Assembly (NCBI RefSeq): GCF_007748115.1
Contig: NZ_CP036289.1
Location: forward strand, 62,001-126,000
Source: Bremerella volcania
GTDB taxonomy: Bacteria; Planctomycetota; Planctomycetia; Pirellulales; Pirellulaceae
DNA: 64,000 bases
Direction of reading: 5' to 3'
Numbering within the stretch: position 1 is the stretch's first letter; the number at the start of each line of letters is the position of its first letter. A program made the translations under genes and the position numbers. Under the pieces are notes generated by a model. The model had not been told where the DNA came from. It did no database searches and saw only the letters and a program-made list of their open reading frames with translations. This document shows, one piece after another, positions 24,715-34,545 of this stretch.

Positions 24715-27700
24715 GTGGGAAGTTTCGATAGTGACAATCCCGAGGTACGTACCGGGCTAGCACCATGGCTCTCTGGCGGTGCCAGTTCCAATCGCTCGAA
24801 AAAAAGCTCGCGCCGCGCGAAGCACTCCACGGCCAACGCCATCGAAACGCTGGAAGTCCGCAGCATGATGGCGGGCGATACGATCTCTTCCATCTGGTTC
24901 GAAGACGTCGCCGGTGACAGCTACGAGCGCAACGGTGGCGGCTACACGACCGACGCCAACGGCGTGATCGAACAAGCGACCCAGGATCCCTACACCAACG
25001 ACTGGATCGTGCAGCTGTCCGGCGACGTGGCTAGTACGCTTACGTCGGTCTCGCAAGTTAGTTCACTATTGACCGGCGGTGGTTTCGAGGTCGAAGTCGT
25101 CCGCGGCCTGGGCCTGGTCGGTCAGCTACTGATTCGCAGCGAAGGGGCCAGCGCCGAAGACGTGGGTGCCTGGTTCTCGTCGTTGGATGTGATCAGCGGC
25201 TTTGAGCTCGACGTGGCTTCGGTGTTCAACATTACGCCAAACGATGCCAGCTACTCTTCCACCTACGGCATGAATCAGATCGACGCGCCAGAGGCCTGGA
25301 ACAAGACGACCGGTTCCGACAGCGTGGTCGTCGGGGTCATCGATACCGGCGTCGACTATACGCACCCTGACCTGGCCGGAAACATTTGGACCAACCCCGG
25401 CGAGATCGCCGGCAACGGGATCGACGACGACGGCAACGGCTTCATCGACGACGTACACGGGTTCGACTTCGTCAACAACGATGGCGATCCGATGGACGAC
25501 AACCATCACGGAACGCACGTCGCCGGTACGATTGCCGCCCAAGGGAACAACGGACGCGGCGTCACAGGCGTCGCATGGAACACGTCGATCATGGCGCTGA
25601 AGTTCCTCTCGGCCAGTGGTGCCGGGTACACTTCCGACGCCGTCCGGGCGATCAACTACGCCACGATGATGCGTACCCAGTACGGCGTGAACATTCGCGT
25701 GCTGAACAACAGCTGGGGTGGCGGTGGATTCAGCAGCTCGCTGGAAGCGGCGATCAAGGCAAGCGAACAGGCCGACATCCTATTCGTTGCCGCGGCCGGT
25801 AACGACGGCACGAACAACGACTCGAGCCCTCACTATCCGTCAAACTACTACGTCAGCAACGTCATCTCGGTGGCGGCGACCGATCAGAACGACAACCTGG
25901 CCAGCTTCAGCAACTACGGAGCCAGCACCGTCGACATCGCGGCCCCCGGCGTCGGCATCTACAGCACGATCGCTGGCGGCTACTATGCTTCGTTCTCAGG
26001 TACCAGCATGGCGTCTCCGCACGTCGCTGGCGTCGCCGCGTTGGCTTTCGCCTACGATCCCGACGCGACCGCGGCCGAGGTGAAGGATGCCATCCTGGGT
26101 GGCGGCGACTTAATCTCGGGGCTCAGCGGCAAGGTCTCGACCGGGATGCGACTCAACGCGGCCGGAACGCTCGATCTGTTGAACCCCAGCAGCAACGATC
26201 CGACGCCTGACCCCGAGCCAGAACCAGAACCGAACAAAGCCCCGACCCTGGGAAGCGTATCGACCGACCCCGGCACGGTCTACCTGGGCGAAACCAACAC
26301 CATTACCATCACAGCCAAGAACGTGGCCGACGCCGATGGCAGCGTCTCGAACGTCACGTTCTACCGCGACTCGAACGGCAACGGAAAGTGGGACGCGACC
26401 GACGCGGTGCTCGGCAGCGATTCGACCGTCAGTGGCGGCCTGGCCAGTCTGACGATCAGCAATCCGTTTACCGCGGCCGGCAGCCAGCTGATCTTCGCTC
26501 AAGCGACCGACGACGACGGTGCCAAGAGCAACCTGGTAGCGACCTCGGTCACGATCATTCAGCCAGACGACTACGCGAACACGGCCGCTGGCGCCACGCT
26601 CGTTTCGGTTGGCAGTTCCACCAGTGGCAAGCTGAACTACGCCGGGGACGTCGACTACTTCCGCTTCAGCGCCGTCGCCGGCAAGACCTACGTCATCGAT
26701 ACCAGTCACAGTTCGCTGGCCGGCTCCGAGCTGACGCTATATGGCAGCAATGGCTCGTCGCAGTTGGCAACGGACTCGAGCACTTCCGGTTCCAAGATCG
26801 TCTGGACGGCCAGCAGCACCGGCACCGTTTACCTGGCGGTGAAGGGGGCGACCAGTTCGTATACCGGCGACTACACGTTGAAGATCGCCGAGTCGTCTCC
26901 GTTCCAGCTGAAGAGCGGAACCCTGGCGATCCTGGGAACCGATGGCAACGACAGCATCTCGGTCAATCATACCGGCTCGACCGTGACCGTCACGATGAAC
27001 GGCAAGTCGTCGAGCTTCGACGCTTCGCAAGTGAAGAAGATCACCTTCGACGGCGGGGCAGGGACCGACTCGGCTCGTTTCTACGGAACCAGCGGCAAGG
27101 AGACCTGGGTCTTCCGCGCCGATACGATGACCGTTTACGGCAGTGGATTTACCTGGAGCACCGACAACGTCGAGTACAACTATGGCGGCGCGAGCAGTAG
27201 CGACTCGGTGACCTTCTACGATACGATCGCCAACGATACGTTCACCAGCAGCCCGACCAAGTCGTCGATGTCCAGCAGTGGCTACAAGAATGAAGTCACC
27301 GGTGCCCGGTCGGTCACGGCCCGAGCCATTTATGGTGGCATCGATACGGCGATGCTGTACGATTCGAGCGGGAACGATTACTTCATCGGCCGCGGAACGG
27401 ACAGCTACATGCTGACCTCCAGTTCGTCGATCTCCACCTACGGCTTTGAGCGAACCAACGTTTACAGCACCGGCGGAAACGATCAAGCCTACTTGTACGA
27501 CTCGAAGGGGAACGACACGTTCACTTCGTACGGCACCTCGAGCGTTCTGAGCGGTTCCGGCTACACGAACACCGTTTACAACTACGATCGCGTTTTGGCG
27601 ATCGCCATGAATGGCGGCAACGATACGGCCACGTTCCACGATACGGCCGGCAACGACGTATACATCGCTCGCGGAAATCAGGCCACCATGTATGGTGCCG

Positions 27701-28104
27701 ATTACTACGTGCTGGCTCAGGGTTTCGATCGCTCGGTGGCCGTATCGACCAAGGGTGGAAACGATCAAGCATTCTTCTACGACACCCGCGGTAACGACAC
27801 TTTCTATAGCCGCACCGTGGAAAGCTCGATGGCCGGCCAAGGCTACGCCAACACGGCCCGCGGGTTCGATCGCGTCCATGCGATCGCTTCGGCCGGGGGG
27901 CACGACGTCGCGTATCTGTTCGATACCCAGGCCGATGACAAACTTATCGCTCGGTCAAATTATGCCTCGCTACAAGGGGATAATTTCTCGAGCTACGCTG
28001 CCGGTTTTGACGTTGTGAATGCGTACTCAACCGAAGGTTCTGACAAAACTTATGTCGGCGACATCGACTTTCTTATGCAATACTTTGGTGAGTGGGATGA
28101 TTAA
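24715..28104 (+). CDS. Large secreted subtilase (S8) with C-terminal repeats
   Basis: 1129 residues from GTG 24715, chosen because AGGAG lies 8 nt upstream; the frame opens at TTG 24667. After a polar N-terminus comes IETLEVRSMMAGD, similar to the LEPR-XLL export motif of large planctomycete surface proteins. The S8 catalytic triad is complete: VIDTGVDYTHPDL (Asp 210), HHGTHVAGTIA (His 265) and SGTSMASPHVAG (Ser 431). A Pro-Glu-Asp linker leads to an Ig-like region and a pre-peptidase C-terminal domain (GKLNYAGDVDYFRFS). The last 350 residues are seven repeats of about 47 residues with GGNDxAxxYDxxGNDxF. It is probably a cell-surface protease; a strong terminator follows. Confidence 0.92.
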   Translation: MGSFDSDNPEVRTGLAPWLSGGASSNRSKKSSRRAKHSTANAIETLEVRSMMAGDTISSIWFEDVAGDSYERNGGGYTTDANGVIEQATQDPYTNDWIVQLSGDVASTLTSVSQVSSLLTGGGFEVEVVRGLGLVGQLLIRSEGASAEDVGAWFSSLDVISGFELDVASVFNITPNDASYSSTYGMNQIDAPEAWNKTTGSDSVVVGVIDTGVDYTHPDLAGNIWTNPGEIAGNGIDDDGNGFIDDVHGFDFVNNDGDPMDDNHHGTHVAGTIAAQGNNGRGVTGVAWNTSIMALKFLSASGAGYTSDAVRAINYATMMRTQYGVNIRVLNNSWGGGGFSSSLEAAIKASEQADILFVAAAGNDGTNNDSSPHYPSNYYVSNVISVAATDQNDNLASFSNYGASTVDIAAPGVGIYSTIAGGYYASFSGTSMASPHVAGVAALAFAYDPDATAAEVKDAILGGGDLISGLSGKVSTGMRLNAAGTLDLLNPSSNDPTPDPEPEPEPNKAPTLGSVSTDPGTVYLGETNTITITAKNVADADGSVSNVTFYRDSNGNGKWDATDAVLGSDSTVSGGLASLTISNPFTAAGSQLIFAQATDDDGAKSNLVATSVTIIQPDDYANTAAGATLVSVGSSTSGKLNYAGDVDYFRFSAVAGKTYVIDTSHSSLAGSELTLYGSNGSSQLATDSSTSGSKIVWTASSTGTVYLAVKGATSSYTGDYTLKIAESSPFQLKSGTLAILGTDGNDSISVNHTGSTVTVTMNGKSSSFDASQVKKITFDGGAGTDSARFYGTSGKETWVFRADTMTVYGSGFTWSTDNVEYNYGGASSSDSVTFYDTIANDTFTSSPTKSSMSSSGYKNEVTGARSVTARAIYGGIDTAMLYDSSGNDYFIGRGTDSYMLTSSSSISTYGFERTNVYSTGGNDQAYLYDSKGNDTFTSYGTSSVLSGSGYTNTVYNYDRVLAIAMNGGNDTATFHDTAGNDVYIARGNQATMYGADYYVLAQGFDRSVAVSTKGGNDQAFFYDTRGNDTFYSRTVESSMAGQGYANTARGFDRVHAIASAGGHDVAYLFDTQADDKLIARSNYASLQGDNFSSYAAGFDVVNAYSTEGSDKTYVGDIDFLMQYFGEWDD

Positions 28105-28192
28105 CACGACCTCTTAATCAGCCCCTGATGCTTATCCTCTTTCCCTCCTGACTCGGGCAGTTTCCCACCCACCCCACCGTCGACCTACCCCC

Positions 28193-28228
28193 ATCGCCCG
28201 GACCGCCCTGGTCGGGGCGATTTTTTTT
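28193..28228 (+). terminator. Rho-independent terminator after the subtilase gene
   Basis: ATCGCCC pairs with GGGCGAT around an inner GACC/GGTC stem, followed by eight T. Confidence 0.85.
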
Positions 28229-28234
28229 GTTCTA

Positions 28235-28403
28235 GTCCCCTCGCCCCGGTACTCCGGGGAGAGGGTTAGGGGCCAGTCCTTGGCATGAAGTACGCAGCTT
28301 GTGTGGGTTCCGCATCGGAGAGGAACTTTTGCCGGGCCATGTAAATCGGTATTCGTTCGTGAATCCCTCACCCTAACCCTCTCCCTTCGAGGGAGAGGGG
28401 ACA
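28235..28403. repeat. Dispersed foldback repeat, copy 2
   Basis: Left end GTCCCCTCGCCCC with GGGGAGAGGGTTAGGG. Right end CCCTCACCCTAACCCTCTCC with GGGAGAGGGGAC. The centre differs from the other copies. Confidence 0.8.
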
Positions 28404-28505
28404 GGAGGTTGTCCTTTTGTTGAAATCTTCGTCGAAACCAAGCAAAATGGATGCACCTGCCCAGGCTTCACTCTTGCTGCGTTCTCTACTCTCAAGGTTC
28501 CTCTT

Positions 28506-30032
28506 ATGTTTCGTGCGATGACTGCGCTAGTTGTTTCCGTGGGAATGTTTGCAGCATTGGCCTGGGCCGAATCGCGTACTTGGACCGATTCGACCGGACA
28601 GTTCAACATCGAAGCCGAGTTCGTCGAGTACGCCAAAGGTAACGTGACGCTCAAGAAGGCGAGCGGTGAAACGATTACCCTTCCGATGAACAAGCTCAGC
28701 AAGGACGATCAGGCATGGATTCGTACGTTACTTCGCGAGAGGCTGGCCGAACGGAAAGCAGCCGAGATGCGCCCCGGTGAGATGCGAACCAACGAGAGTC
28801 GACCAACCCGCGGCGGGAACGAGATGGAGAAGAGCGAAGACAGCCCATCGTCAAATCGAGGTGCCCCCGGCGATTGGCTGCAGTGGCGCGGGCCTGACTC
28901 CAACAACATCGCCCCTGGCCCGCCGGCTCCGACGCAGTGGAACGAAACGCAGAACGTGAAGTGGAAGGCCGAGGTCCCTGGCCGCGGCCACTCGTCGCCG
29001 ATCATCGTGGGAGACCTGGTCGTCGTTACCTCTGCTGATGAAAACCGTCAGACGGCCGGCGTGTTCGCGTTCGACAAGATGAGCGGAAAGCCGGTCTGGC
29101 AGACGCCGGTTGGCCAGGGTGGTTTCCAGCCGGAAATCCATCCCAAGAACACCCACGCGACGTCGACCGTGGCATCCAACGGCAAGCAGTTGTTCGCCGT
29201 GTTCATTCAGAATCAGTCGGTGCAGCTGATAGCGCTCGACCTGCAGGGCAAGCTGCAGTGGCAGGTGAACGCCGGGCCGTACGTGCCGCAGCAGTATAAG
29301 TTTGGCTACGGTCCTTCCCCCATGCTGTACGACGACATGGTAATCGTCGCTTCGGAGTATGAGCAAGGCTGGCTGGCCGCGTTCGCGCAGAAGGATGGCC
29401 GGCCGCGATGGAAACAGCCGCGCGAAGGGATCTCGTTCAGCAGCCCGGTCGTCGCCAAGGTTGGTGGAAAGAATCAACTGCTGATCAGCGGCCTCAAGGC
29501 GGTCGCTGCCTACAATCCCAAAACCGGAGAGCCGATGTGGTCGGTCCCTGGGACCACCAATGCGACTTGCGGCACGATGGTATGGGACGGCGACACGGTC
29601 TTTGCCAGCGGCGGCTATCCCGACGCGCAAACGATTGCCGTGAAAGCAGGCCAGGTGCTGTGGACCAATAACGAGAAGTGCTACGAGCAATCGATGCTCG
29701 CATACGATGGCCACGTTTACGCGATGAACGACAACGGGATTTTCTTCTGCTGGAATGGGCAGACAGGCCAAGAGATGTGGAAGACTCGCCTGGGCGGCCC
29801 GGTCAGTTCGTCGCCGCTACTCAGTGGTGACAACATCTTCGTCGCCAACGAGAAGGGGAACGTGTGGGTGATCAAAGCAAACCCCCAGCGCTACGAACTG
29901 GTCGCGGAAAACCGCCTGGGAGATGACGTCTTCGCCACCCCGATCGTCAGTCAGGGACGTCTGTATGCTCGCTTTGCCGACAGTTCGCAGGGGCGTCGGC
30001 AAGAGTATCTGATTTGCATTGAGCAGCAGTAG
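28506..30032 (+). CDS. Secreted SHD1 plus PQQ-type beta-propeller protein
   Basis: 508 residues. The signal peptide ends AALAWAES. Residues about 22-75 (RTWTDSTGQFNIEAEFVEY, then TLPMNKLSKDDQAWI) are an SLA1 homology domain 1, found N-terminally in many planctomycete secreted proteins. A charged linker leads to the PQQ-like propeller (about 125-500), which starts DWLQWRGPDSNN and contains several blades such as GVFAFDKMSGKPVWQT and FFCWNGQTGQEMWKTRL. These propellers usually bind proteins or act as scaffolds; dehydrogenase residues are not evident. The 3' end overlaps the opposite gene by 86 nt. Confidence 0.9.
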   Translation: MFRAMTALVVSVGMFAALAWAESRTWTDSTGQFNIEAEFVEYAKGNVTLKKASGETITLPMNKLSKDDQAWIRTLLRERLAERKAAEMRPGEMRTNESRPTRGGNEMEKSEDSPSSNRGAPGDWLQWRGPDSNNIAPGPPAPTQWNETQNVKWKAEVPGRGHSSPIIVGDLVVVTSADENRQTAGVFAFDKMSGKPVWQTPVGQGGFQPEIHPKNTHATSTVASNGKQLFAVFIQNQSVQLIALDLQGKLQWQVNAGPYVPQQYKFGYGPSPMLYDDMVIVASEYEQGWLAAFAQKDGRPRWKQPREGISFSSPVVAKVGGKNQLLISGLKAVAAYNPKTGEPMWSVPGTTNATCGTMVWDGDTVFASGGYPDAQTIAVKAGQVLWTNNEKCYEQSMLAYDGHVYAMNDNGIFFCWNGQTGQEMWKTRLGGPVSSSPLLSGDNIFVANEKGNVWVIKANPQRYELVAENRLGDDVFATPIVSQGRLYARFADSSQGRRQEYLICIEQQ

Positions 30033-30858
30033 CCGGCACGGCTTCTTTCGCCAGCAGGACTCTGGGAAACGCGATGCGTATGGGGAAGAGCGTGCCCCAT
30101 ACCAGCAGTGCTTGAAAGCCCAGAACCGGATAGAGGATCATGAGGATCAAGTCGATGCCCAGTTGCTGGGAATTGAATGCCGTCAGGATTGCCAAAAAGA
30201 TCAGTGGAGCGAGGCCCCATTGCAAAACGCTGCAGCCGATCCCAAAGAGGATTCCGCGACGCGAAGTGGCAATGGTACTCAGACAGACGGGAACCAGGTG
30301 AACACCGGTCAAGAACGCGAAGACGACAAACGGCATTTCTCTAGCCTGGCTCCAAAAATGAAGGTCGGTTGCCTCGGCCAAGCGGAGGAAAAAAAGAAAG
30401 ATACCTGCCAACCCGCATAGGATCGCGATCTCTGCCAGAGAGAATTGCAGGGACCAGCGGCTGGGACGTTCGGGGATACCCCAAACACGGCATGACAGAA
30501 GCGTCAGGGTGATGATGACAACGGCTTCCAGCAGAAACCAGGCACTCGCCCCGACGATCTCTTCTTCCAGCATGAGCATCAGCCCGCCGATGAGCAAAAG
30601 CGAACCGGCAACGAAAAGCAGCCGCCGGACCATGACTGGCCATCTACCAGCGACGGTGAGGAAACTCAGCATGCCGATCAGAGCGAATGGCCCGGAAAGT
30701 AACGACCAGATCACCCAGTGCAAGTTGCTGAGGCTGCCTCCGGCCAAGGCCACCATGCAGTAGGGTGATACGTTAAGTACCACCAGCCAGACGATGACCA
30801 GCCACTGCCACCACGTGGGGCACCTCCAACTGCCGGTGACTGGGGGAACGTCGTTCAT
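29947..30858 (-). CDS. Polytopic membrane protein, second gene of a pair
   Basis: 303 residues with about eight hydrophobic helices. The central SLQFSLAEIAILCGLAGI followed by FFLRLAEA is a signature shared with the gene upstream and with 37771-38586, where an acidic residue sits at the start of a helix. The start overlaps the stop of the upstream gene as ATGA, so the two are coupled. Its own 3' end overlaps the convergent PQQ-propeller gene by 86 nt. Function unknown; the family is common in planctomycetes. Confidence 0.8.
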   Translation of the reverse strand: MNDVPPVTGSWRCPTWWQWLVIVWLVVLNVSPYCMVALAGGSLSNLHWVIWSLLSGPFALIGMLSFLTVAGRWPVMVRRLLFVAGSLLLIGGLMLMLEEEIVGASAWFLLEAVVIITLTLLSCRVWGIPERPSRWSLQFSLAEIAILCGLAGIFLFFLRLAEATDLHFWSQAREMPFVVFAFLTGVHLVPVCLSTIATSRRGILFGIGCSVLQWGLAPLIFLAILTAFNSQQLGIDLILMILYPVLGFQALLVWGTLFPIRIAFPRVLLAKEAVPATAAQCKSDTLADAPANCRQSEHTDVPD

Positions 30859-31706
30859 TGCATGTCCGCGAAGTCTTGTTCGCCGGTGGGCGGTTGTGGC
30901 TTATCTTCCGTTTGATTCTTAGAGCTCACTTCAATACGCGTCTGTCGCACCAGGAAGCCAGGGAACGCGACGACCAGGGGAATCATGATCGCCAAGGCCA
31001 TGGCGATCTGGCCGGTGTGGGCGGCGTAGAACAGATCGAGATCTCCTCCGTCCAAGTCAAGCTGAAGGAAGGTCAACGATTCGATGGGCGGGATAATTGC
31101 AATTGCGGCCAGCAACACGATGACCGCAAGCCCGCGCGGTAGGCGGCCTTTGACAATCAGCGGCAGCAGGGCGAGCGTCATCAGCAGTCCGGTGTAAAGG
31201 GCAAACACCAGGAAGTGAACGCCGGCACGTGACGCCCATTCGGGCCAGTCCCATGCATACAGTTCCGATACCAAACGAATGATCGCCAGGCTCACGCCGA
31301 TCAGACCAACGCTGACGACGATTTCCCACAGCGCGATGCGGACGCTCCAGGTCGATTGGATTGGCAAGATCGAACCCAGACAGCCGAGGCCGAGCATCGC
31401 GACCGCGGTGAATGCCGTCGTCGCCGCGAGCCCCGGGGTGAAGCCCACCGGGCTTTCGTAACTGACCACGGCCATGATCCAGATCAGCAAGCTTTGGCCG
31501 ACGAGCATGCTGAGCATTCGCAGCCAAACGGGACCCATGCCAGCGGTCAGCCAAATGCCCAGCAGCGAAGCGATGACAAAGGGAGCAACCAGAATGAACC
31601 AGAAATCTCCCGGTACCCACTCAGGGATAAACTGCAGCAGGAAGAAGCCAATGCAGACCGCCAGAACCCAAGTCAGGGCAACCCATTGCCGACTGGTCCA
31701 CTTCAT
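30855..31706 (-). CDS. Polytopic membrane protein, first gene of a pair
   Basis: 283 residues with about eight hydrophobic helices and short loops. The segment SVRIALWEIVVSVGLIGVSL corresponds to the central signature of the second gene, so the two are probably paralogues. The ATG at 31706 has AAGGAA 8-9 nt upstream; the frame extends 24 codons further with no support. It is coupled to the next gene by an ATGA overlap. Function unknown. Confidence 0.8.
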   Translation of the reverse strand: MKWTSRQWVALTWVLAVCIGFFLLQFIPEWVPGDFWFILVAPFVIASLLGIWLTAGMGPVWLRMLSMLVGQSLLIWIMAVVSYESPVGFTPGLAATTAFTAVAMLGLGCLGSILPIQSTWSVRIALWEIVVSVGLIGVSLAIIRLVSELYAWDWPEWASRAGVHFLVFALYTGLLMTLALLPLIVKGRLPRGLAVIVLLAAIAIIPPIESLTFLQLDLDGGDLDLFYAAHTGQIAMALAIMIPLVVAFPGFLVRQTRIEVSSKNQTEDKPQPPTGEQDFADMQ

Positions 31707-32184
31707 GCGAGTTGGTTCCTTATAAGTTGACTGGTGAAAAGCCCTTCTATCGTATCGCTTGTTCTCGCTCCTTACCAAATACGCGTTATCCAGCCCAGTT
31801 AGGTCTAATTAACTTGTTGTGACTTGTGGGGGTTTAGGGTGAGTTGGTTTTGACTTAGGGATTGAATCAAACGCATAAAATGGATGCCCAGTGAACTTGT
31901 TGAAGAAATAAGCATCCATAAAGGTATGTGCGCCTCGCTTGAGCATCGTTAATGATGCGTGCCGATAGCGGCTCGTGATTTGGCCTGCATTAGCTTTTTT
32001 AAAAGTCAACAGGCTTTTAGGGTTACGGTTGGTCCACGGGAAGCAACAAGCTGTTTTGGCACGTATTTCGCTTACACGGTTTTTTAGCATTCCGGAATGC
32101 GAACGTTAGCCTCGCGCACCGTAGCTCCGCAAAAGGAACTTGCGGAACTCTCCATTTCCAACGACTGGCACTAGGGAGACGAGC
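31707..32184. other. Non-coding stretch between divergent genes
   Basis: About 480 AT-rich nt. A 93-codon minus-strand frame (31809-32090) is open but has no ribosome-binding site and an unlikely composition. No repeat or terminator is clear. Confidence 0.45.
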
Positions 32185-32622
32185 ATGACCTCGTTCGTAG
32201 TCGCGTCCATCCTGACGATGGCGTCGATGGGGGCTTCCCCTGTCGAAACTCACGTGGTTGACCGTGTCGACCTCGTCGAAATCAATCACCTGTACGACCT
32301 ACAGGGGCGTCTCGTAATCAATCAACTCATTTTCTACCAATGGGATAGTGCATCCCAGCGATTTCAGGTCCGCGCCTGGCGGCTGCTGAAAACCAACGAT
32401 CAGCTTCCCCGCAAGTCGTGGAATCAGGATCAATTCATTTGCCATTGGCGCGACATGAACGTCGACCGGAAAGTGTACGCGGACAACGTACGCGAGACGT
32501 GGACGACCTACGATCCAGAAGTTCTCGAGCGGAACATGTTCCCCATTGAACAGCGGAGCGAGTTGAGTCAGCCTGACCAGCTTTCCGGACGCTTGGCCAA
32601 AGCCGAATCGGACGAGGAGTAG
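32185..32622 (+). CDS. Hypothetical exported protein
   Basis: 145 residues from the ATG at 32185, which has AGGGAG upstream. The N-terminus (MTSFVVASILTMASMGASP) is a short signal peptide. The body (VDLVEINHLYDLQGRLVINQ, LIFYQWDSASQRFQVRAWRL) is beta-rich, with Trp-Arg pairs and an Asp-rich end. I recognise no named family; the wording of the sequence suggests a conserved planctomycete protein. It lies 128 nt before the propeller gene on the same strand. Confidence 0.65.
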   Translation: MTSFVVASILTMASMGASPVETHVVDRVDLVEINHLYDLQGRLVINQLIFYQWDSASQRFQVRAWRLLKTNDQLPRKSWNQDQFICHWRDMNVDRKVYADNVRETWTTYDPEVLERNMFPIEQRSELSQPDQLSGRLAKAESDEE

Positions 32623-32750
32623 CTTCCAGCAACCAGCCACTGCACCAAAACAACATGCCGGCAAGGGCAAACGCCGGATTTAACGAGCTGCCGCGGGAAC
32701 TACAATAGGAAAGGCCTCTCACCCTTTCCCACCCCAAGGCAGCTTTTTTC

Positions 32751-33602
32751 ATGTTTATTGCGTACGGACAACAAGGTCTGCGAATCGCATCCGTCGATGG
32801 TCGAACCTGGTCTGAGCCGATCGTCGAGAAGAACAATTATTACTTCAAGGGATGCCAGTACGCTCAGAACCGATTCGTCGCGTTTGCCACGTACGGTGGA
32901 AAGACGTTGTTTTTCTCGTCGCCAGACGGGGCCAATTGGGAAAAGCTCAGCGAGCAAGACGTCGACGGGCGCCTGCATGACATCGCCTACGGCAACGGAC
33001 GTTTCCTCGTAATCGGTGGTGACATGGATGGCCATTGGTCCTCTGTGATGATCAGCAAAGATGGCGTTCACTGGGAAGGCCCCACCAAGTTCGACAAGCA
33101 GCCCCTCTTGCTCCGCGTGGCATTCGGCAACGATCAATTCGTGGCGGTTGGCGTGAAAGGCCGGGTTGCCGTCAGCCAAGATGGCACCCAGTGGAAAGAT
33201 GCCCAGGCACTTCCGGAACTCGATACGTTCATCGACATTGCGTATGGCAATGGAGTCTACGTCGGAGCGGGGCTGCACGGACTGCGGATGACCAGCGAGG
33301 ACGGCCTGGTCTGGAGTCACCGCGAGGTTGGCCGCGAAGGGGAGCACATCAACTCGCTGCTCTGGACGGGCGAGCAGTTCGTGGGCGTCGGCCTGGGCGC
33401 GACCTACTTTTCCGCCGATGGCAAGTCGTGGCGCAGGGTCGAAAACGAGAACGCTCCGGAAACCTGCACGTTCGGTGACGGGCTCTATCTCGGTTCGGCC
33501 TGGAAGGGACGCGTCCTGATTTCCGACGATGCGATCCACTGGAAAGAACTGTTCCGCGCTCCGGAACATGTCAACGGCATCGCGTACGGGGCGACTTCTT
33601 AA
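32751..33602 (+). CDS. Sialidase/BNR-type beta-propeller protein
   Basis: 283 residues with six blades of about 45 residues. Blades carry repeated Asp-box-like turns such as SSPDGANWEKL, ISKDGVHWEG, VSQDGTQWKD, TSEDGLVWSH, FSADGKSWRR and ISDDAIHWKE, each preceded by a strand like DIAYGNGRFLVIG. It lacks a signal peptide and the Arg triad of true sialidases, so a binding role in the cytoplasm is more likely than hydrolysis. The ribosome-binding site is weak. It converges with the next gene, with 1 nt between stops. Confidence 0.8.
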   Translation: MFIAYGQQGLRIASVDGRTWSEPIVEKNNYYFKGCQYAQNRFVAFATYGGKTLFFSSPDGANWEKLSEQDVDGRLHDIAYGNGRFLVIGGDMDGHWSSVMISKDGVHWEGPTKFDKQPLLLRVAFGNDQFVAVGVKGRVAVSQDGTQWKDAQALPELDTFIDIAYGNGVYVGAGLHGLRMTSEDGLVWSHREVGREGEHINSLLWTGEQFVGVGLGATYFSADGKSWRRVENENAPETCTFGDGLYLGSAWKGRVLISDDAIHWKELFRAPEHVNGIAYGATS

Positions 33603-33603
33603 G

Positions 33604-34545
33604 CTAGTCAATCGGCTTGGCGATTCGCAGCACGGTCGGGCTTCCCATAGGAGAGCTATCGCAGACCAGGACGACGTCGAAGTAGGCATCGGTCTCTTCG
33701 ATGAGCCCGATGCCTTCGGGCTTGGCACCGAGATGGGGAAGGGGAACTTCGCCCAACAGCCGCGGAACGCTCGCCGGATCGCGGTCGTGTCCCGGGGTCG
33801 CGTCTTCGCCGTTCCAGAGGTAGATCCTGTACGAAATGGGCTCGTCCCGCATGGGACCGGCCAAGACGAGATAGACGCTGCTGGTTCGCACCAGGTCACG
33901 AACGCCACGTCCTCCGAAATGAACGAACAGCAGGTCTGCGTCGTCCGGCTTGTCGAAGTCAAGCTTGAGAATCGGCACGAGGCCTTCGCGTAAGATCGGT
34001 CCGCGGAATCCGACGATCAGGTCGTCGCCATGGGCGGCCAGTCCTTCCAGGTCGATGCCGTTTTCTTTGCTGGGAATCGCCAGGAAAGGAGAGAGAGTCT
34101 TGTCCGCCTTGAGCGTGGGCAATAGGTCGCAGGACTTCACCTCGCTGGCGAACTTTCCTACACCGAGGTAATCAATCTCGAAGAGGCCCTGCCGGTCAGG
34201 CTGCTTATCGCGCTGCTTCAAGAGCTTTCGGTTTTCTTTCTGCGACGACCGTGGATCGAGTTTCGCGCGCCTTTTCGAGTGCGAACCCAGCACGTACAAG
34301 CGGCCGCCGCTGAAAGCCAGTCCTTCGATGTCTATCTCCGATTCGTCATCGTCAAGCTGCTCGCTCAGGTCGATCGCGTCGTGCACGTCATAGTCGCCTG
34401 GCCCGCGCCGGCGGAGGATTTGGACCGATGCGCCTTCGTCGCCGGCGATGGCGACAAACTGTCCACCCTCGATCACCGCGATGGCACTAATATCGTTTGA
34501 CGAATCGATCTGACCTCGAAAGGTCCACAGGCCGAGTTGTTGCAT
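33604..34545 (-). CDS. DUF3616 domain protein
   Basis: 313 residues, no signal peptide. The DUF3616 pattern is recognisable: DISAIAVIEGGQFVAIAGDE, then IDIEGLAFSGGRLYVLGSH, then ENGIDLEGLAAHGDDLIVG followed by FRGP. The C-terminus ends with KPEGIGLIEETDAYFDVVLV. The fold is probably a beta-propeller; the two DxEGLA motifs suggest a metal-binding or active centre, but the function is not known. It converges with the BNR propeller gene. Confidence 0.85.
   Translation of the reverse strand: MQQLGLWTFRGQIDSSNDISAIAVIEGGQFVAIAGDEGASVQILRRRGPGDYDVHDAIDLSEQLDDDESEIDIEGLAFSGGRLYVLGSHSKRRAKLDPRSSQKENRKLLKQRDKQPDRQGLFEIDYLGVGKFASEVKSCDLLPTLKADKTLSPFLAIPSKENGIDLEGLAAHGDDLIVGFRGPILREGLVPILKLDFDKPDDADLLFVHFGGRGVRDLVRTSSVYLVLAGPMRDEPISYRIYLWNGEDATPGHDRDPASVPRLLGEVPLPHLGAKPEGIGLIEETDAYFDVVLVCDSSPMGSPTVLRIAKPID

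Noticed and set aside
26737-27903. 388-codon minus-strand open frame inside the subtilase tail
   Set aside because: It arises from the repeated codons of the plus-strand repeats and has no signal or domain.
31809-32090. 93-codon minus-strand open frame in the gap before 32185
   Set aside because: Lysine- and proline-rich, no ribosome-binding site or domain, and it lies in an AT-rich intergenic stretch.
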